From Microdochium bolleyi (lineage: Eukaryota; Ascomycota; Sordariomycetes; Xylariales; Microdochiaceae): DNA of 64,000 bases. The translations under genes and the position numbers were made by a program. Below are positions 34,615 through 44,635 of the stretch, piece after piece. Location of the stretch: NCBI GenBank assembly GCA_001566295.1, contig KQ964256.1, positions 372,001 to 436,000 on the forward strand, given 5' to 3'. Below the pieces are notes generated by a model that did not search any database, was not told where the DNA came from, and worked only from the letters and a program-made list of their open reading frames with translations. Position 1 is the stretch's first letter; every line of letters starts with the position of its first letter.

Positions 34615-34628
34615 CCCCCCCCCCCCCC
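34615..34628. repeat. C14 homopolymer
   Basis: A run of 14 cytosines. Runs of this length are prone to sequencing or assembly length errors. Confidence 0.9.
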
Positions 34629-35151
34629 GGTCTATTTTCCCCGCGAGCGCCGCATCTCCTCCGCATCAGATCTCCACATACCTCCACAAACCTCCACAGT
34701 CGATGAACCACGACAACCCGGTCTATCCCGCCCCCTCTCCCACACCAAATCCTGATATCTCGCAACGCCAAGAGCCAACGGACGGCAGCCCATCCGAGGA
34801 TTATGCTTTCCTGCCCTTGCATGCCTTGTTCGACACTACCCTGGTCCGCCAAGATTAGACTTGCATACTTCAACACGCCACATCCAGCCCATCCTCCCTC
34901 CCGCTCTGCAGATCCACCCAGCTTTCGATCGTTTCACCTGTGTCGTCCCCGTTTTCCAGCCTTGACCGATACAACAAGGTCGCATGCCAAGTCCCGCAAG
35001 CGTCTTTGCGACGCGCCGCGCGGAGCTCCGAGCGCAAGTACGAGCTTGCTCCTGGTGAAGAACAGCCACTGCTGCTGCTGATCTCCGAGCGTGGAGAGCC
35101 GACGAACCGGACGGGGAACGTGTTTCCTCGTTCGCCCGAATGACAGCAACA

Positions 35152-35181
35152 ACACACACACACACATACACGCACACACAC
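35152..35181. repeat. CA microsatellite
   Basis: An imperfect (CA)n tract with single T and G interruptions. Confidence 0.9.
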
Positions 35182-35732
35182 GGACCTCCGCTCCCCCAAC
35201 TTCTGATATGACCCCATATCCGCTTCCCCCAGCCTCATGACTTCCCCATGTTCCCTGAGAGGAGCAGACGTTCCTCTCCGCAGCTGTGCGGGGATCAGGC
35301 CTCCGTGACAGCCTGGTGCATATTCCACAAGGCAACTTACCCGACGAGTTGATGGCACACACCCGCGGTCACGTCACTAAGTGATAGTAGCATCGAGCAA
35401 GCGGGCCAGCTCTCACCCCCAATACCACAACAGCTCTCGGGATTCAGCATCGCGATGGGCGAATGTCCTGAACTTCACAGGCAGCGGGGGCCCGGGAGGG
35501 GCGTTGGTTCATGGACAGGTCCTGTAGCGATTCCGGCGCGTTCCCACCAAGGTGATGTCGTCGGCCCTCTCATACAAACAACAGCTGGATACCTCGCAAC
35601 CGCCAGAAGGGCACCTCACTCAGCGGGGACCAATGCCCATCCTGAGGAATCTGAGGGGGTCGACATTGTTGTTTCACGATTCCTCGCCTAACCATCCGTT
35701 TTGATGTGGCTGGCTCAGACAAATCCACACAC

Positions 35733-35756
35733 CCTCTCTCTCTCTTTCTCTCTCTC
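35733..35756. repeat. CT microsatellite
   Basis: A pyrimidine (CT)n tract with one TTT interruption. Confidence 0.85.
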
Positions 35757-36196
35757 ACCAACACCCACAATGTTTGGAATGACGGGGCGGGAAATTGACC
35801 GGAGGACTCAACGATACAGGCGGCCCATTATCCGCCGGTGAGGTGATTCAGGCTGCGGAGACCGCCGCGGAGCGTGGTGCGCCAAGACACTTTATGGCGC
35901 CATGTCTGACGGTGAATGCTTCGTTCCACAGTAAAGAAAAAAAATTAACAAAGGTGAGCCCTTTGCTGGAGAAAATGCCTGCGTGGGGATTCTAGGTATC
36001 TAGTCTAGGCCCCCTCATCTAAGCGCTGAGGGACGTGCGTTTCTCCGCAAAGGGGGGGCGCGAATTGCTGCAGAGGCGGAGTTGGGGAAATTTCCCCCGT
36101 CCTTGCACTTTGCTACTGAGGAGGAAGAGCAATGGTGGTGTTGCGCTCCGCATTATTGTCTAGCCTGGCTCGCATTTTAGGTTTGACCTGGCAGCC

Positions 36197-36214
36197 AGAC
36201 AGACAGACAGACAG
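36197..36214. repeat. AGAC tetranucleotide repeat
   Basis: Four and a half copies of AGAC. Confidence 0.85.
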
Positions 36215-37349
36215 ATAGCCGCCCTCGGGCACGGCTCCCGAAACAGCTTTCTAAACGCACACACGAAGCCAGAAACATCGAAGGGGATGTCTGTCCTGCG
36301 GCTCAAATGCTCGCCGATGCCACTCGGTATTTAGGTTCTGGACGGCGGAGAAGCTGCAGGGAGGAGGAGGACTACTATTGGTGCCACCCGCTGCGGGACG
36401 AAAAGAAACCGGCCCTTTTGTGGCCCTGGACAATCAATCCATGCTCGCGAGCGAAAGAGGTGATGGTGGTGGTGGTGGGTGTGGGTGCTGGCTGACTGTC
36501 TCGCTCGGCCAACTTCCGGCGGCGGGCGGCGGTCACCAGCAGGTAGGGATGCGCGGTGAGATCTGGGCCTCTTTCCTGCTGGGACCGGCCCCAGTTGGCA
36601 GAAGCCTTCTTGAATCGTCTCATGTTTGTTCATTTCGTCGCAACCCGGTGGTTTCTGCTGGCGATGTTGTCCGGACCCAAGACATGTCGTTGCACCCAAG
36701 AGGTCTCCCGGCTTGGCCCTGCGTCGGCGAGGCGCTGCCCAGGCGGGCGAGCAGATGCCCAGCAAAGCTTGGGCTGGCCACCCGCCCTGGGCGGTCTTGG
36801 GCAGTCTTGGTTCGTGGCGAGCTCTGCACCGACCACAGGCCCCGACACGCGACACGGGGCCCATGTGGCTTGCAAAGCTTTCGCCCTCGCGCCGCCAAGC
36901 GGCTTGGCAGACGCCCGCTGGAGCCCGGCGACATGGGGCCGGCTCTGGTGCGTTGCCGACTCTGGGATGGTGCGGTTGGGGACTCCGTGAGGAATCTCTG
37001 AGGGGAAGCCGGGGCCCCTCACTCCCCGGTGCCACCCTCGCCATGGCCACTCATGACAAACCTGATGACAGCAGCCCCGGAGCTGCAGCGCGTATTTGCT
37101 GTGAACGGACATTTCCTTCGGTGAACCCCCGCTGCCGCTTGCCTCAGACCAGCCATGCTCCGGTGTCTTGGCAGCCCAGTGGTCTTGGCAATCCAGATGT
37201 CCCCATTCCCATCATGTTGGGGATGCGGCAACCTCTGCTCCCCAGCAATGGGATCTGCCCGGCGAATACCCTGACAGGAGCATGAGTCCTGCGCCCTCCG
37301 TGCTACCCCAACTTCGTGGGGAGGTGCTCCCCCGCCGTCTGGCACAAGT

Positions 37350-37356
37350 TATATAA
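37350..37356 (+). promoter_or_regulatory. TATA box of the sugar transporter gene
   Basis: TATATAA lies 122 bases before the chosen ATG and is followed by a pyrimidine-rich stretch, a common fungal arrangement at transcription starts. Confidence 0.6.
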
Positions 37357-37477
37357 TGCCCCTTCCCTTCGTCTTCTGCAGAGGCTTTCCTTCTCGTGCC
37401 TCCTCAGCTTCGTGCCCATCCCCATCCCTCCGACACCCACACCAGCACTTTCGGAGCACCAGAACCACCTGCCCATC

Positions 37478-39175
37478 ATGGCTGGCGGTCCCAAGAAACC
37501 CATCAATGTCTTCCGGCTCGGCCAGCTCGGCGAGCCCAAGGGCGTCTTCAACTGGCGCCTGTGGTTCTCCGTCATCTCGTTCGGCCTGCTCGGCGCCGCC
37601 CGCGGTGTCGACGAGGGCCTCATCAACGGCGCCATGAAGTCCAAGGACTTCCTCAACCTCATCAACTACGGCACCTACTCCGAGGTCGTGCAGACCAACA
37701 TCAAGGGCAACATCTCGGCCATGGTGCAGCTCGGCTCCGTTGCGGGCGCGCTGCTGGCCTTCCTCGTGTGCGACCGCATCGGCCGCATCTGGGCGACGCG
37801 GCAGCTGTGCGTGCTCTGGGTCGTCGGCATTGCCCTGTTCATGGGCAACAACGGCTCGCTGCCCCTCGTCTACGCCGGCCGCTTCATCGCCGGGCTCGGG
37901 GTGGGGCAGACCCCCGTGGTGGGGCCCGTCTACATCGCCGAGATCGCCCCGGCCTCCGTCCGCGGCCTCTGCACCTGCATCTTCACCGGCTTCGTCTACC
38001 TCGGCATCGTCCTCGCCTACTTTACCAACTACGGCGCCCAGATCAACATCGGCGACACCTCCCACGCCCGCTGGCTCGCCCCGACCTCCCTCCACATCAT
38101 TTTTGCCGGCCTCATCTTCATTCTCAGCTTCTTCCAGTACGAGTCGCCCCGGTACCTCATCAAGGCCGGCCAGCCCGAGAAGGCCGCCGAGGTCATGTCC
38201 AAGATCAGGCACCTGCCCATCGACCACCCGTACGTCGTCTCTGAGATCTCCGCCATCCGCAACTCCCACGAGGAGGAGATGGAGGCTACCATGGGCTCGT
38301 CCTGGACCGGCGTTCTCCGGGAGATGTTCCTCATCCCCAGCAACCTCTACCGCATCTACCTCTCAACGATGGTCCAATTTTTGAGCCAGTGGAGCGGCGC
38401 TGGCTCAATCACTCTGTATGCTCCTGATCTGTTCCATCTCCTCGGCATCTCGGGGACCACAGAGTCGCTCCTCGCCAGCGCGGTCTTCGGCATCGTCAAG
38501 TTCGTCGCAGCCATCATGTGCGCGCTCTTCCTCGTCGACGTCATCGGCCGCAAGCGCTCCCTGCTGCTCGGAATCTCCCTGCAGGCCATCAGCGTCATCT
38601 TCATCGCCTCGTTCCTCACCTCGGTCCCCGAGCTCGGCACGGTCCCCGGATTCAAGCTCCCTCCCGGAGACGTCGCCCTCTCCCGCGCCGCCATCGCCTT
38701 CATCTACGTCTCGGGCTTCGGCTGGGCCCTGGGCTGGAACTCGATGCAGTACCTGCTCACCGCCGAGCTCTTCCCCCTGCGCATCCGCGCCGTCAGCACA
38801 TCCTGGGCCATGGCGCTGCACTTTGCCAACCAGTACGGCAACTCCCGCGCCGTGCCCAACATGCTCCTCCCCACCGCCCAGGGCGGCATCTCGCCCGCGG
38901 GGACATTCTGGTGCTTCTCGGCCGTCACCGTCCTCGGCGGCGTCTGGGTCTTCTTCAGCATCCCCGAGACCGCGGGCCGCTCGCTCGAGAGCATGAACCG
39001 CCTCTTCGACCTGCCCTGGTACCGCATCGGCCTGCACGGCAACAAGGACGCCGAGCACCAGGACCAGGTCCACGACGAGAAGAACGCCGACGCCGCCAAC
39101 GGGCTGAGCGGCCGCGCCGAGCACGTCGACGACGCCGAAGAGCAGAGGCAGCAGCGGGCCGGCGAGAAGGTGTAA
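37478..39175 (+). CDS. MFS sugar-porter family transporter
   Basis: This single-exon gene encodes 565 residues. The ATG at 37478 is chosen over one at 37316 because the transporter-like sequence starts there (MAGGPKKPINVF) and the TATA box lies between the two. Sugar-porter signatures are present in order: an R-G-V-D-E-G helix 1 region, DRIGRIWATR in the loop between helices 2 and 3, GRFIAGLGVGQTPVVGPVY, YESPRYLIKAG before the central loop, DVIGRKRSLL in the second half, and PETAGRSLE after helix 12. Twelve helices are expected in the plasma membrane. The last 45 residues or so form a charged cytosolic tail. The substrate is probably a monosaccharide or related polyol or acid; the sequence does not distinguish them. 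It shows no physical link to a metabolic partner. Confidence 0.9.
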   Translation: MAGGPKKPINVFRLGQLGEPKGVFNWRLWFSVISFGLLGAARGVDEGLINGAMKSKDFLNLINYGTYSEVVQTNIKGNISAMVQLGSVAGALLAFLVCDRIGRIWATRQLCVLWVVGIALFMGNNGSLPLVYAGRFIAGLGVGQTPVVGPVYIAEIAPASVRGLCTCIFTGFVYLGIVLAYFTNYGAQINIGDTSHARWLAPTSLHIIFAGLIFILSFFQYESPRYLIKAGQPEKAAEVMSKIRHLPIDHPYVVSEISAIRNSHEEEMEATMGSSWTGVLREMFLIPSNLYRIYLSTMVQFLSQWSGAGSITLYAPDLFHLLGISGTTESLLASAVFGIVKFVAAIMCALFLVDVIGRKRSLLLGISLQAISVIFIASFLTSVPELGTVPGFKLPPGDVALSRAAIAFIYVSGFGWALGWNSMQYLLTAELFPLRIRAVSTSWAMALHFANQYGNSRAVPNMLLPTAQGGISPAGTFWCFSAVTVLGGVWVFFSIPETAGRSLESMNRLFDLPWYRIGLHGNKDAEHQDQVHDEKNADAANGLSGRAEHVDDAEEQRQQRAGEKV

Positions 39176-40099
39176 AAAGAATAGAGAGACGAGTCATTGG
39201 ACCTTTGTATTGGGAACGACTTGAATGATTGCATGAATGGGGGGAACTGTTGGGAGTTTGCGAGGCTTGTGGAACGTAGCATGGCCTGGCCATGAGACTG
39301 TGTGAGCTCGCATGACCTCACGGTTTTAGTTAGTAGTATCGAAACAAAATCAAAAGATACTTCTTCACACACGATATCTGGTTCCTATGTCTCCCTTCTC
39401 TCGCACGCGGGGGATATGAATGAATGCGTTCTGATAAATTAGTATGGTTGGTCTATCCTCCACGACAATTCGTTACAACCACATTCCCCGACTTCGGCGG
39501 GGAAGTGAATGAATACTTGCCTTCCCAAACTAATGCGCATGCTACGTCAACCGCGACATTCGGAGGCTCAGAGGTCCAGAGATCCAGAGGTCCACAGGGG
39601 CGCAATAATCAGATACAACAGCACAAACTCTGGGCTTCACTACATGAGCCTGTTTCTTCCCGAGTGCGAGGAGTCGTTGAACGTTCTATATGACCGGTTT
39701 CTGTTTGTACTCTCGAAATCATTCGTACGCTATGCCGTGTGGGCTTTGTAAATTTAGGCCTGGGCCGAACCATGATCCCTCCCCTTGATCGTACGAGCAG
39801 CAGTCCTCCTTTACGAGTGTTGGGCTTTTGGCTCGCTTTCCGATCATTTCCTTTCGGCTCTGGTGTTCTGCCGATCTGCGCGCCGTATTCTGACACTCAC
39901 GAGAATCCCACAAACCCTCGAACATACACACACCCATCGTCCAGACACAGCTTCTACTCGTACATAAATGTATCTATCACTCACAGCCCACGTGTATCTC
40001 AGGGGCCCCCTTTGGTCTTTTGCGACATCATCGTAGCCGGGCTCCGCCTCGCGCTTTTGCTACTGGCGAGCCGCCGGCAACGTTTGGCACATGGGTCGA

Positions 40100-40516
40100 C
40101 TAGTGTTGCTCCCGTGTGTGCTTGACCGCCGTCTCTCTTCTGTTGCTGGCACAGTTCGTCACAGCATCCGTTTTCATCGAGGACTTCGGTGTACCACGAC
40201 GCCTCTTGCCTTTTTCATTCTGGGGCACATTGGGCTTCAGTCTGTGGTAGCATGACTGACAGAGACGAGAGTATCTTATGACGAGGACGGTTCTTGGAGA
40301 CATGCCCGTAGCGAGGGTCGAAGTTCTCTTTGCGCCATGCGATTGGCACTGTACCAAGTAATCAGTTTCGGGGTTCATATACTTCATTTTAGGGTCGATA
40401 CTGTAGCTTAAGCTAAGGAGGCCGCACAATGGACTAGAATAGTCTTCATATGTATAAGGGCGATTTCCGGGACATGGTGGATAGCCATACGTAGTTATGG
40501 TTTTAAGACTCCGCAA
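40100..40516 (-). CDS. Possible small protein with a Cys/His-rich putative zinc ribbon
   Basis: A 138-codon frame from ATG 40516 to TGA 40100. The central part has a spaced Cys/His pattern (VQCQSHG, then about 30 residues later LCQSCYHRL) that could bind zinc, and a basic tail (KGKRRRG). An internal ATG near the start of that region is an alternative start. I do not recognise a named family. It borders a decayed-looking stretch, so it could be the surviving part of a larger gene. Confidence 0.3.
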   Translation of the reverse strand: MRSLKTITTYGYPPCPGNRPYTYEDYSSPLCGLLSLSYSIDPKMKYMNPETDYLVQCQSHGAKRTSTLATGMSPRTVLVIRYSRLCQSCYHRLKPNVPQNEKGKRRRGTPKSSMKTDAVTNCASNRRETAVKHTREQH

Positions 40517-40560
40517 GCAGATTCGGGCAGGAGATCTACAAGCACGCTAATCTGGACCAG

Positions 40561-40624
40561 ACGTTCAGACGTTCAGACGTTCAGACGTTCAGACGTTCAG
40601 ACGTTCAGACGTTCAGACGTTCAC
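40561..40624. repeat. 8-bp tandem repeat, unit ACGTTCAG
   Basis: Seven perfect copies of ACGTTCAG are followed by an eighth ending in C. The unit contains ACGT, so palindromic ACGT cores recur every 8 bases. Confidence 0.95.
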
Positions 40625-40639
40625 AGAGGCCTCTTCAGG

Positions 40640-41240
40640 CATCGTTCCCGAGAAAATGACTGAGATCGCCTCCGTGATCGCTGCGAGAGCACAGCAACCT
40701 TCAACGTCGCGTCTGAAGAGAGCAAGGGCGAGTACGTGCGGCTCGTGACCAGATGCCACTGCCGCGTGGTGGGATTCTAGTTTGCAGGCTGGTGGGTGGT
40801 ATCCGGTTCGGAAGCGACCTGTGGTAGTCCATCACCCGCCCACACATGTCGCCGTCCTCTCGAGTGCCTGAACCGATGTGCGCAGCAGGAATGCCACCTG
40901 ACGAGGTCTCGATGGCAAGCGTCTGGAGGATGTTGAGGTAGGCCCCGATCCGTTCCTCATTGATACCTAGCTTGCATCGACGGTCGAGGAGGTCCTTGAC
41001 TGTGACGTTATGGATCACCCCCGAGCTCTTTGATCGGTGTCGGGATTGCCGCAAGAGTGACGTCCAAAAGGACATCGGGGTCTGACCTTCGTAAGGTGAT
41101 TCACTGTGATGGTGACATGGGTCGAGTGTCTCGATCCCCGAGGTCAATTTGCTGCCTTTGCCTTGAGAACGTGGATCAACCTGCGCCAGGTGATCTCGAG
41201 CGTTTCAGAATGGCCAACGACAGCTTCCGCCGTTACAGAC
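40640..41240 (-). pseudogene. Frame-broken coding remnant, family unknown
   Basis: On the minus strand, protein-like segments appear in succession in different frames. One frame gives LEITWRRLIHVLKAKAAN, another TITVNHLTKVRP and LLDVTLAAIPTP, a third VKDLLDRRCKLGINEER and a last one HEPHVLALALFRRD. Each ends at a stop or loses sense after some 20-80 codons. No GT...AG pairs obviously rescue the frame. This is best read as a decayed gene with frameshifts. I do not recognise the parent family, and part of it could be chance. Confidence 0.25.
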
Positions 41241-42384
41241 TACCCTAGGGGAAGGACAGTGGGCTGTGGCGCGGTTAGCGGAGCAGAATAGTCTCACTTC
41301 CCGCTGGCGAATATCGCGCGAATTCGAAAACGGTCATCGAATCATCTGTGCATACATGTAGGATAGTACTCACGCTAGCCCAAAGGAATCCCGGAGGGTT
41401 TCCGTCACCATTACGCGCCGGACAGCGAGCTCCGGCTGGAAAGCATACTAGGCACTTCCAGCTGTTTATACAGGGGTAAGGCCTCAAAGCTGCCCAGGCC
41501 GCCTCCGCAACAATGTAATATGGATAGCCCGTGATAGCAAGTTGAGATGTAGCAGCGGATTTACAATGCTGATATTATTCGAGCGCATAATCGGGTGCAA
41601 ATAGTCAAGGCGACTTCGCAACCATTTAAGTATTACAGGCGTTACATTTCAGAAAATAATACATCCTCGCCGTCTAACAAAATCTTTCAGATGGCATTCG
41701 GGTACATTTTGCAAATTCTTGCGGTAGTGGGTCACGACTCGACATATCCTCAATTAGGAAAATGTAATTGTCGAGCCACGTCCCTATAACGCTCGTTTTC
41801 GCCACTGCAAACCACCGACGAGCAGCAATATCGTTCTGGGCATTGCCTCGAGTTCGATTCGGGACAGGGAGATGGGCAGCTCTGAAGTTTCCTGTTTTCC
41901 CTTGGACTGCTCTGCCCGCTTGATACGATCCTGGGAATTCGGTGAAGTTTCTGTGACCACGGTGTGAGGCTTTTGTCAAGGCCGATGACCCGGTACTGCG
42001 GGTTCATGACTTGTGAACCGCGCTGCCTCCTTCTACCGCCTCCACAAATGCCTCAGGTAGTCTTTGATTGAGATCTGATTCCGGTTCAAGTTCGCCGCAG
42101 CATGCACAACAGCCAGCGGAAAGATTTCAGGCGCCTCCAGCAATCCGATCACTTTCTTTCTGTTATGGACTGTCACTCTACCATGTCCGTCCAGAGGCGC
42201 ACCAGCTCTTCTTCCTTCACCGTCCTCAGCAGCAAGGAGGGCGAAGACAGTTCTTGTCTGAGCAAAGACGTGTGCCACTTCCTCTGTTCTGGTGGTCGCT
42301 TCGGCCTCTCATTCTCATTGAGGCTTTGCTTTTCTCAGCCTCTCCATGTGGGTTCCATTTATATTCATCGCCCTGTATAATAAG

Positions 42385-42480
42385 CAGCATCGCCCAGGAA
42401 GCCGATACCAAGGTCGATGGGCATGCAGACGGCGCTGCGAGCGCATGTGGCGCCATCCAGGTGTCCATACACCCCGCGCA
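42385..42480 (+). repeat. Diverged direct repeat, copy A
   Basis: This segment aligns with copy B at 43770-43868, about 1.39 kb downstream. The core, from GATGGGCATGCAG to the CCAGGTGTCC end, matches at roughly three quarters of positions with a one-base indel. Weaker similarity seems to extend outward by some tens of bases. Translations also correspond (HADGAASACGAIQVS versus HVDGVAGACAAAQAS after allowing the indel). Confidence 0.4.
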
Positions 42481-43769
42481 GAATCAAGTGCGACTCTAAC
42501 AACGACTGAGAAATCAAATCAACCATGGCACCTCTTAAAGATATTGCCGACTTGCACCCTCGATAATACGGTCTGGATGAAGCCAGTCCATGAAATCCAG
42601 TCGATCCCAACCTCCATCGTTGAGATCTTCACGCAACTCGAGACATTCCTGGCCAAGCTGCACCACCTGTGCGGCAAGATGAACCAACGGGGTGCAGACG
42701 AAGCTCGGTCAGACCCAAATTGTGCCACTCCCAGTGGCAGTGGGGTTCAGCCCTTCCTGGACTTCAACCTCACCAGTGACATCTTCGAGGTGTTTGAGCG
42801 GGAGATCCTCTCCGGCTTGGATCAAAAGGCAGTCCAGAGCCTGATCTCACACGTGCAGGGCAGCATCCTGAACCCCAATGCCCATCGGGGTCCTGGCTGC
42901 GCTCCGCAACGTTCACAAGACATACTTCTGTCTGTCTGTGATCGTGGAGCGCTTTGGGAAAATCTCTCTCCCCGCTTGCGTGCAAGGTTTTGGGAGCCTG
43001 CGCCGCGGCGCACACTTCAGTCTGCAATGTATGGAGACTGGTCGTGCTAGGTGGTCGAGTTTCTCGCCCAGTGGCCTCCCTGAGAGGTGCTGTCGCCATT
43101 GACGCCTCCGCGACTGAGGATGTGGGAGAGGGTGGTATCACGGCAAACGGTTCTGCCTGGCTACCTATGGAACACTGGAAGTTGTCACTTGCGGCCCCTG
43201 TCGGGCTGCAGAAGCACGGAGAAGCCCGGATTCAACTGCAGGTAGATGCCGGAGACGGCTGTGACCAGCAAAAGGAATCGATACACGGCGCGTGCCGCAA
43301 GAAAGTGGTTCATGTGGGAGGTTGCCTTTGCGGCTGCTTGGTCTTGTATCATTGGGCTTGCATAACGGCAACGTGGGCGCATGTTTCTGTATTTGGAGGG
43401 TCACGAGACACGGAACGAGCAACACTGGGTAGAGGGACCATGTCCCTTGGACTTCCATTTTGGAAAAATCACGCATCAGTGAATGAATCCCCTGGGGTTT
43501 TTGTGATTGGATATGATGCTATCTTGGTTGGGCAAAGGAAAGCAATCAAGGGCTGTGTCAAGTTCTTGTAAACTGCCTAACCTCAGATTGCACAGCGCGG
43601 CATATGTGTCAATAGTGAGAACAACCATGCACATCTGTCCCAGTCAAGATTTCAAGCTCTCTTGCGTCTTTTGGAAGCCTTGGCCTGGGCCATCTTGGAC
43701 TTTGATGTCTTGCTCATTGGAAAGCCACTCTTGCCGAGGGCTATTTCTATGCCTGTATTCTCCTCGGGT

Positions 43770-43868
43770 GAGTATCCGCCCTCGGCTGCCACGGCCAAGG
43801 ACAATGCGCATGTTGATGGCGTTTGCGGGCGCATGTGCCGCAGCCCAGGCGTCCGAGCGCACAGCGTA
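43770..43868 (+). repeat. Diverged direct repeat, copy B
   Basis: Partner of copy A at 42385-42480, same orientation. Copy B carries one extra base relative to A in the best alignment, which would break a shared reading frame. Many differences between the copies are transitions. Confidence 0.4.
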
Positions 43869-44635
43869 GGCCCAAGGGTGACGCCATCGACGGTGCGCCT
43901 CTCGCAGCCGGGATTGGTGGGTGCACTGCTTCTTCGCTGACGTGGGCTTACTGGCCGGCTTCCTTGTAGTCGCGCTGCTCGGCCGAGCCCGGCGGAGGCA
44001 CTCGCTGGCGCAAGCGCCGCAAAGAGTGGCTGCTCGTTGACGATGAAAGCGTCAGCGTCAGCCGCACAGCTGGCTAGCGCACTCAACACGGATGCTTACG
44101 CCGTACAAATAGCGTACTTGAAATAATGCTAAGTAGCCTAAGCGTACCTTACTTAAGGTCGTTGGGCGGCGTGGGGGCGGCGTGTCAGGAAACGCTAACC
44201 TTTGATTGGCAGCAAAACCAGGGTCTCACCCAGCCTTGGTCCGGGAACTGTTCCGGAGTGGGATTGGCCTGGCGCCGCCCCTTTGTTCAAGTGGCACTCG
44301 GACAGCAGGGCTGAGAATCCAAACATCTGACATAAGACAGGTCTTTGTCTTCCTGAGTATGCCAAGGGCCTAAGCTCCTGGCAGAGAGTTCAGGCGCACC
44401 TGCAGGCAACGCACTCAATCAAACTTTCCGGGCCCTCCATTGAGTGCTGACTCTGGAGTCCTGCCTGACGGCCGCCCGGTCGAGCCCGAGAGTCCGGCGG
44501 GTGGGTCTGACAGGCCTGGGTCAGTCCGCGGCCTACCTACATCCCGTGTCTTCCTTTAAGTACGCGTACCGTACCTTGAGGAAAACCTCACCGTCACGTC
44601 TCGTCCTTTCCAACTTCACGTCAGCCACACATACC

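Larger units (their letters stand above)
33094..37477. other. Intergenic region with simple repeats, no gene seen
   Basis: About 4.4 kb between the NRPS end and the sugar transporter. It carries a C homopolymer, CA, CT and AGAC microsatellites, and GC-rich stretches with long chance frames on both strands (for example 33673-34347 plus and 36331-37050 minus) that lack family motifs and splice logic. The last 130 bases are the transporter promoter and leader. Confidence 0.55.
39176..44635. other. Gene-poor interval with coding remnants and repeats
   Basis: This 5.5 kb stretch lacks a clearly intact gene. It includes a possible small gene (40100-40516), an 8-bp tandem array (40561-40624), frame-broken coding-like sequence on the minus strand (about 40640-41240), and a diverged direct repeat pair near 42.4 and 43.8 kb. 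It also holds coding-like fragments in 41674-42278 minus and 42577-43050 plus. It gives the impression of decayed genes. Confidence 0.5.

Noticed and set aside
36331..37050. 239-codon minus-strand frame before the sugar transporter
   Set aside because: Equally open overlapping frames exist on both strands, which indicates GC bias rather than coding.
40561..40624. Tandem array considered as CRISPR
   Set aside because: The units are contiguous with no spacers, and the genome is fungal.
41840..41875. GTTCGATTC resembling a tRNA B-box
   Set aside because: The flanking bases do not form a T-stem or acceptor stem, and no A-box lies at the right distance.
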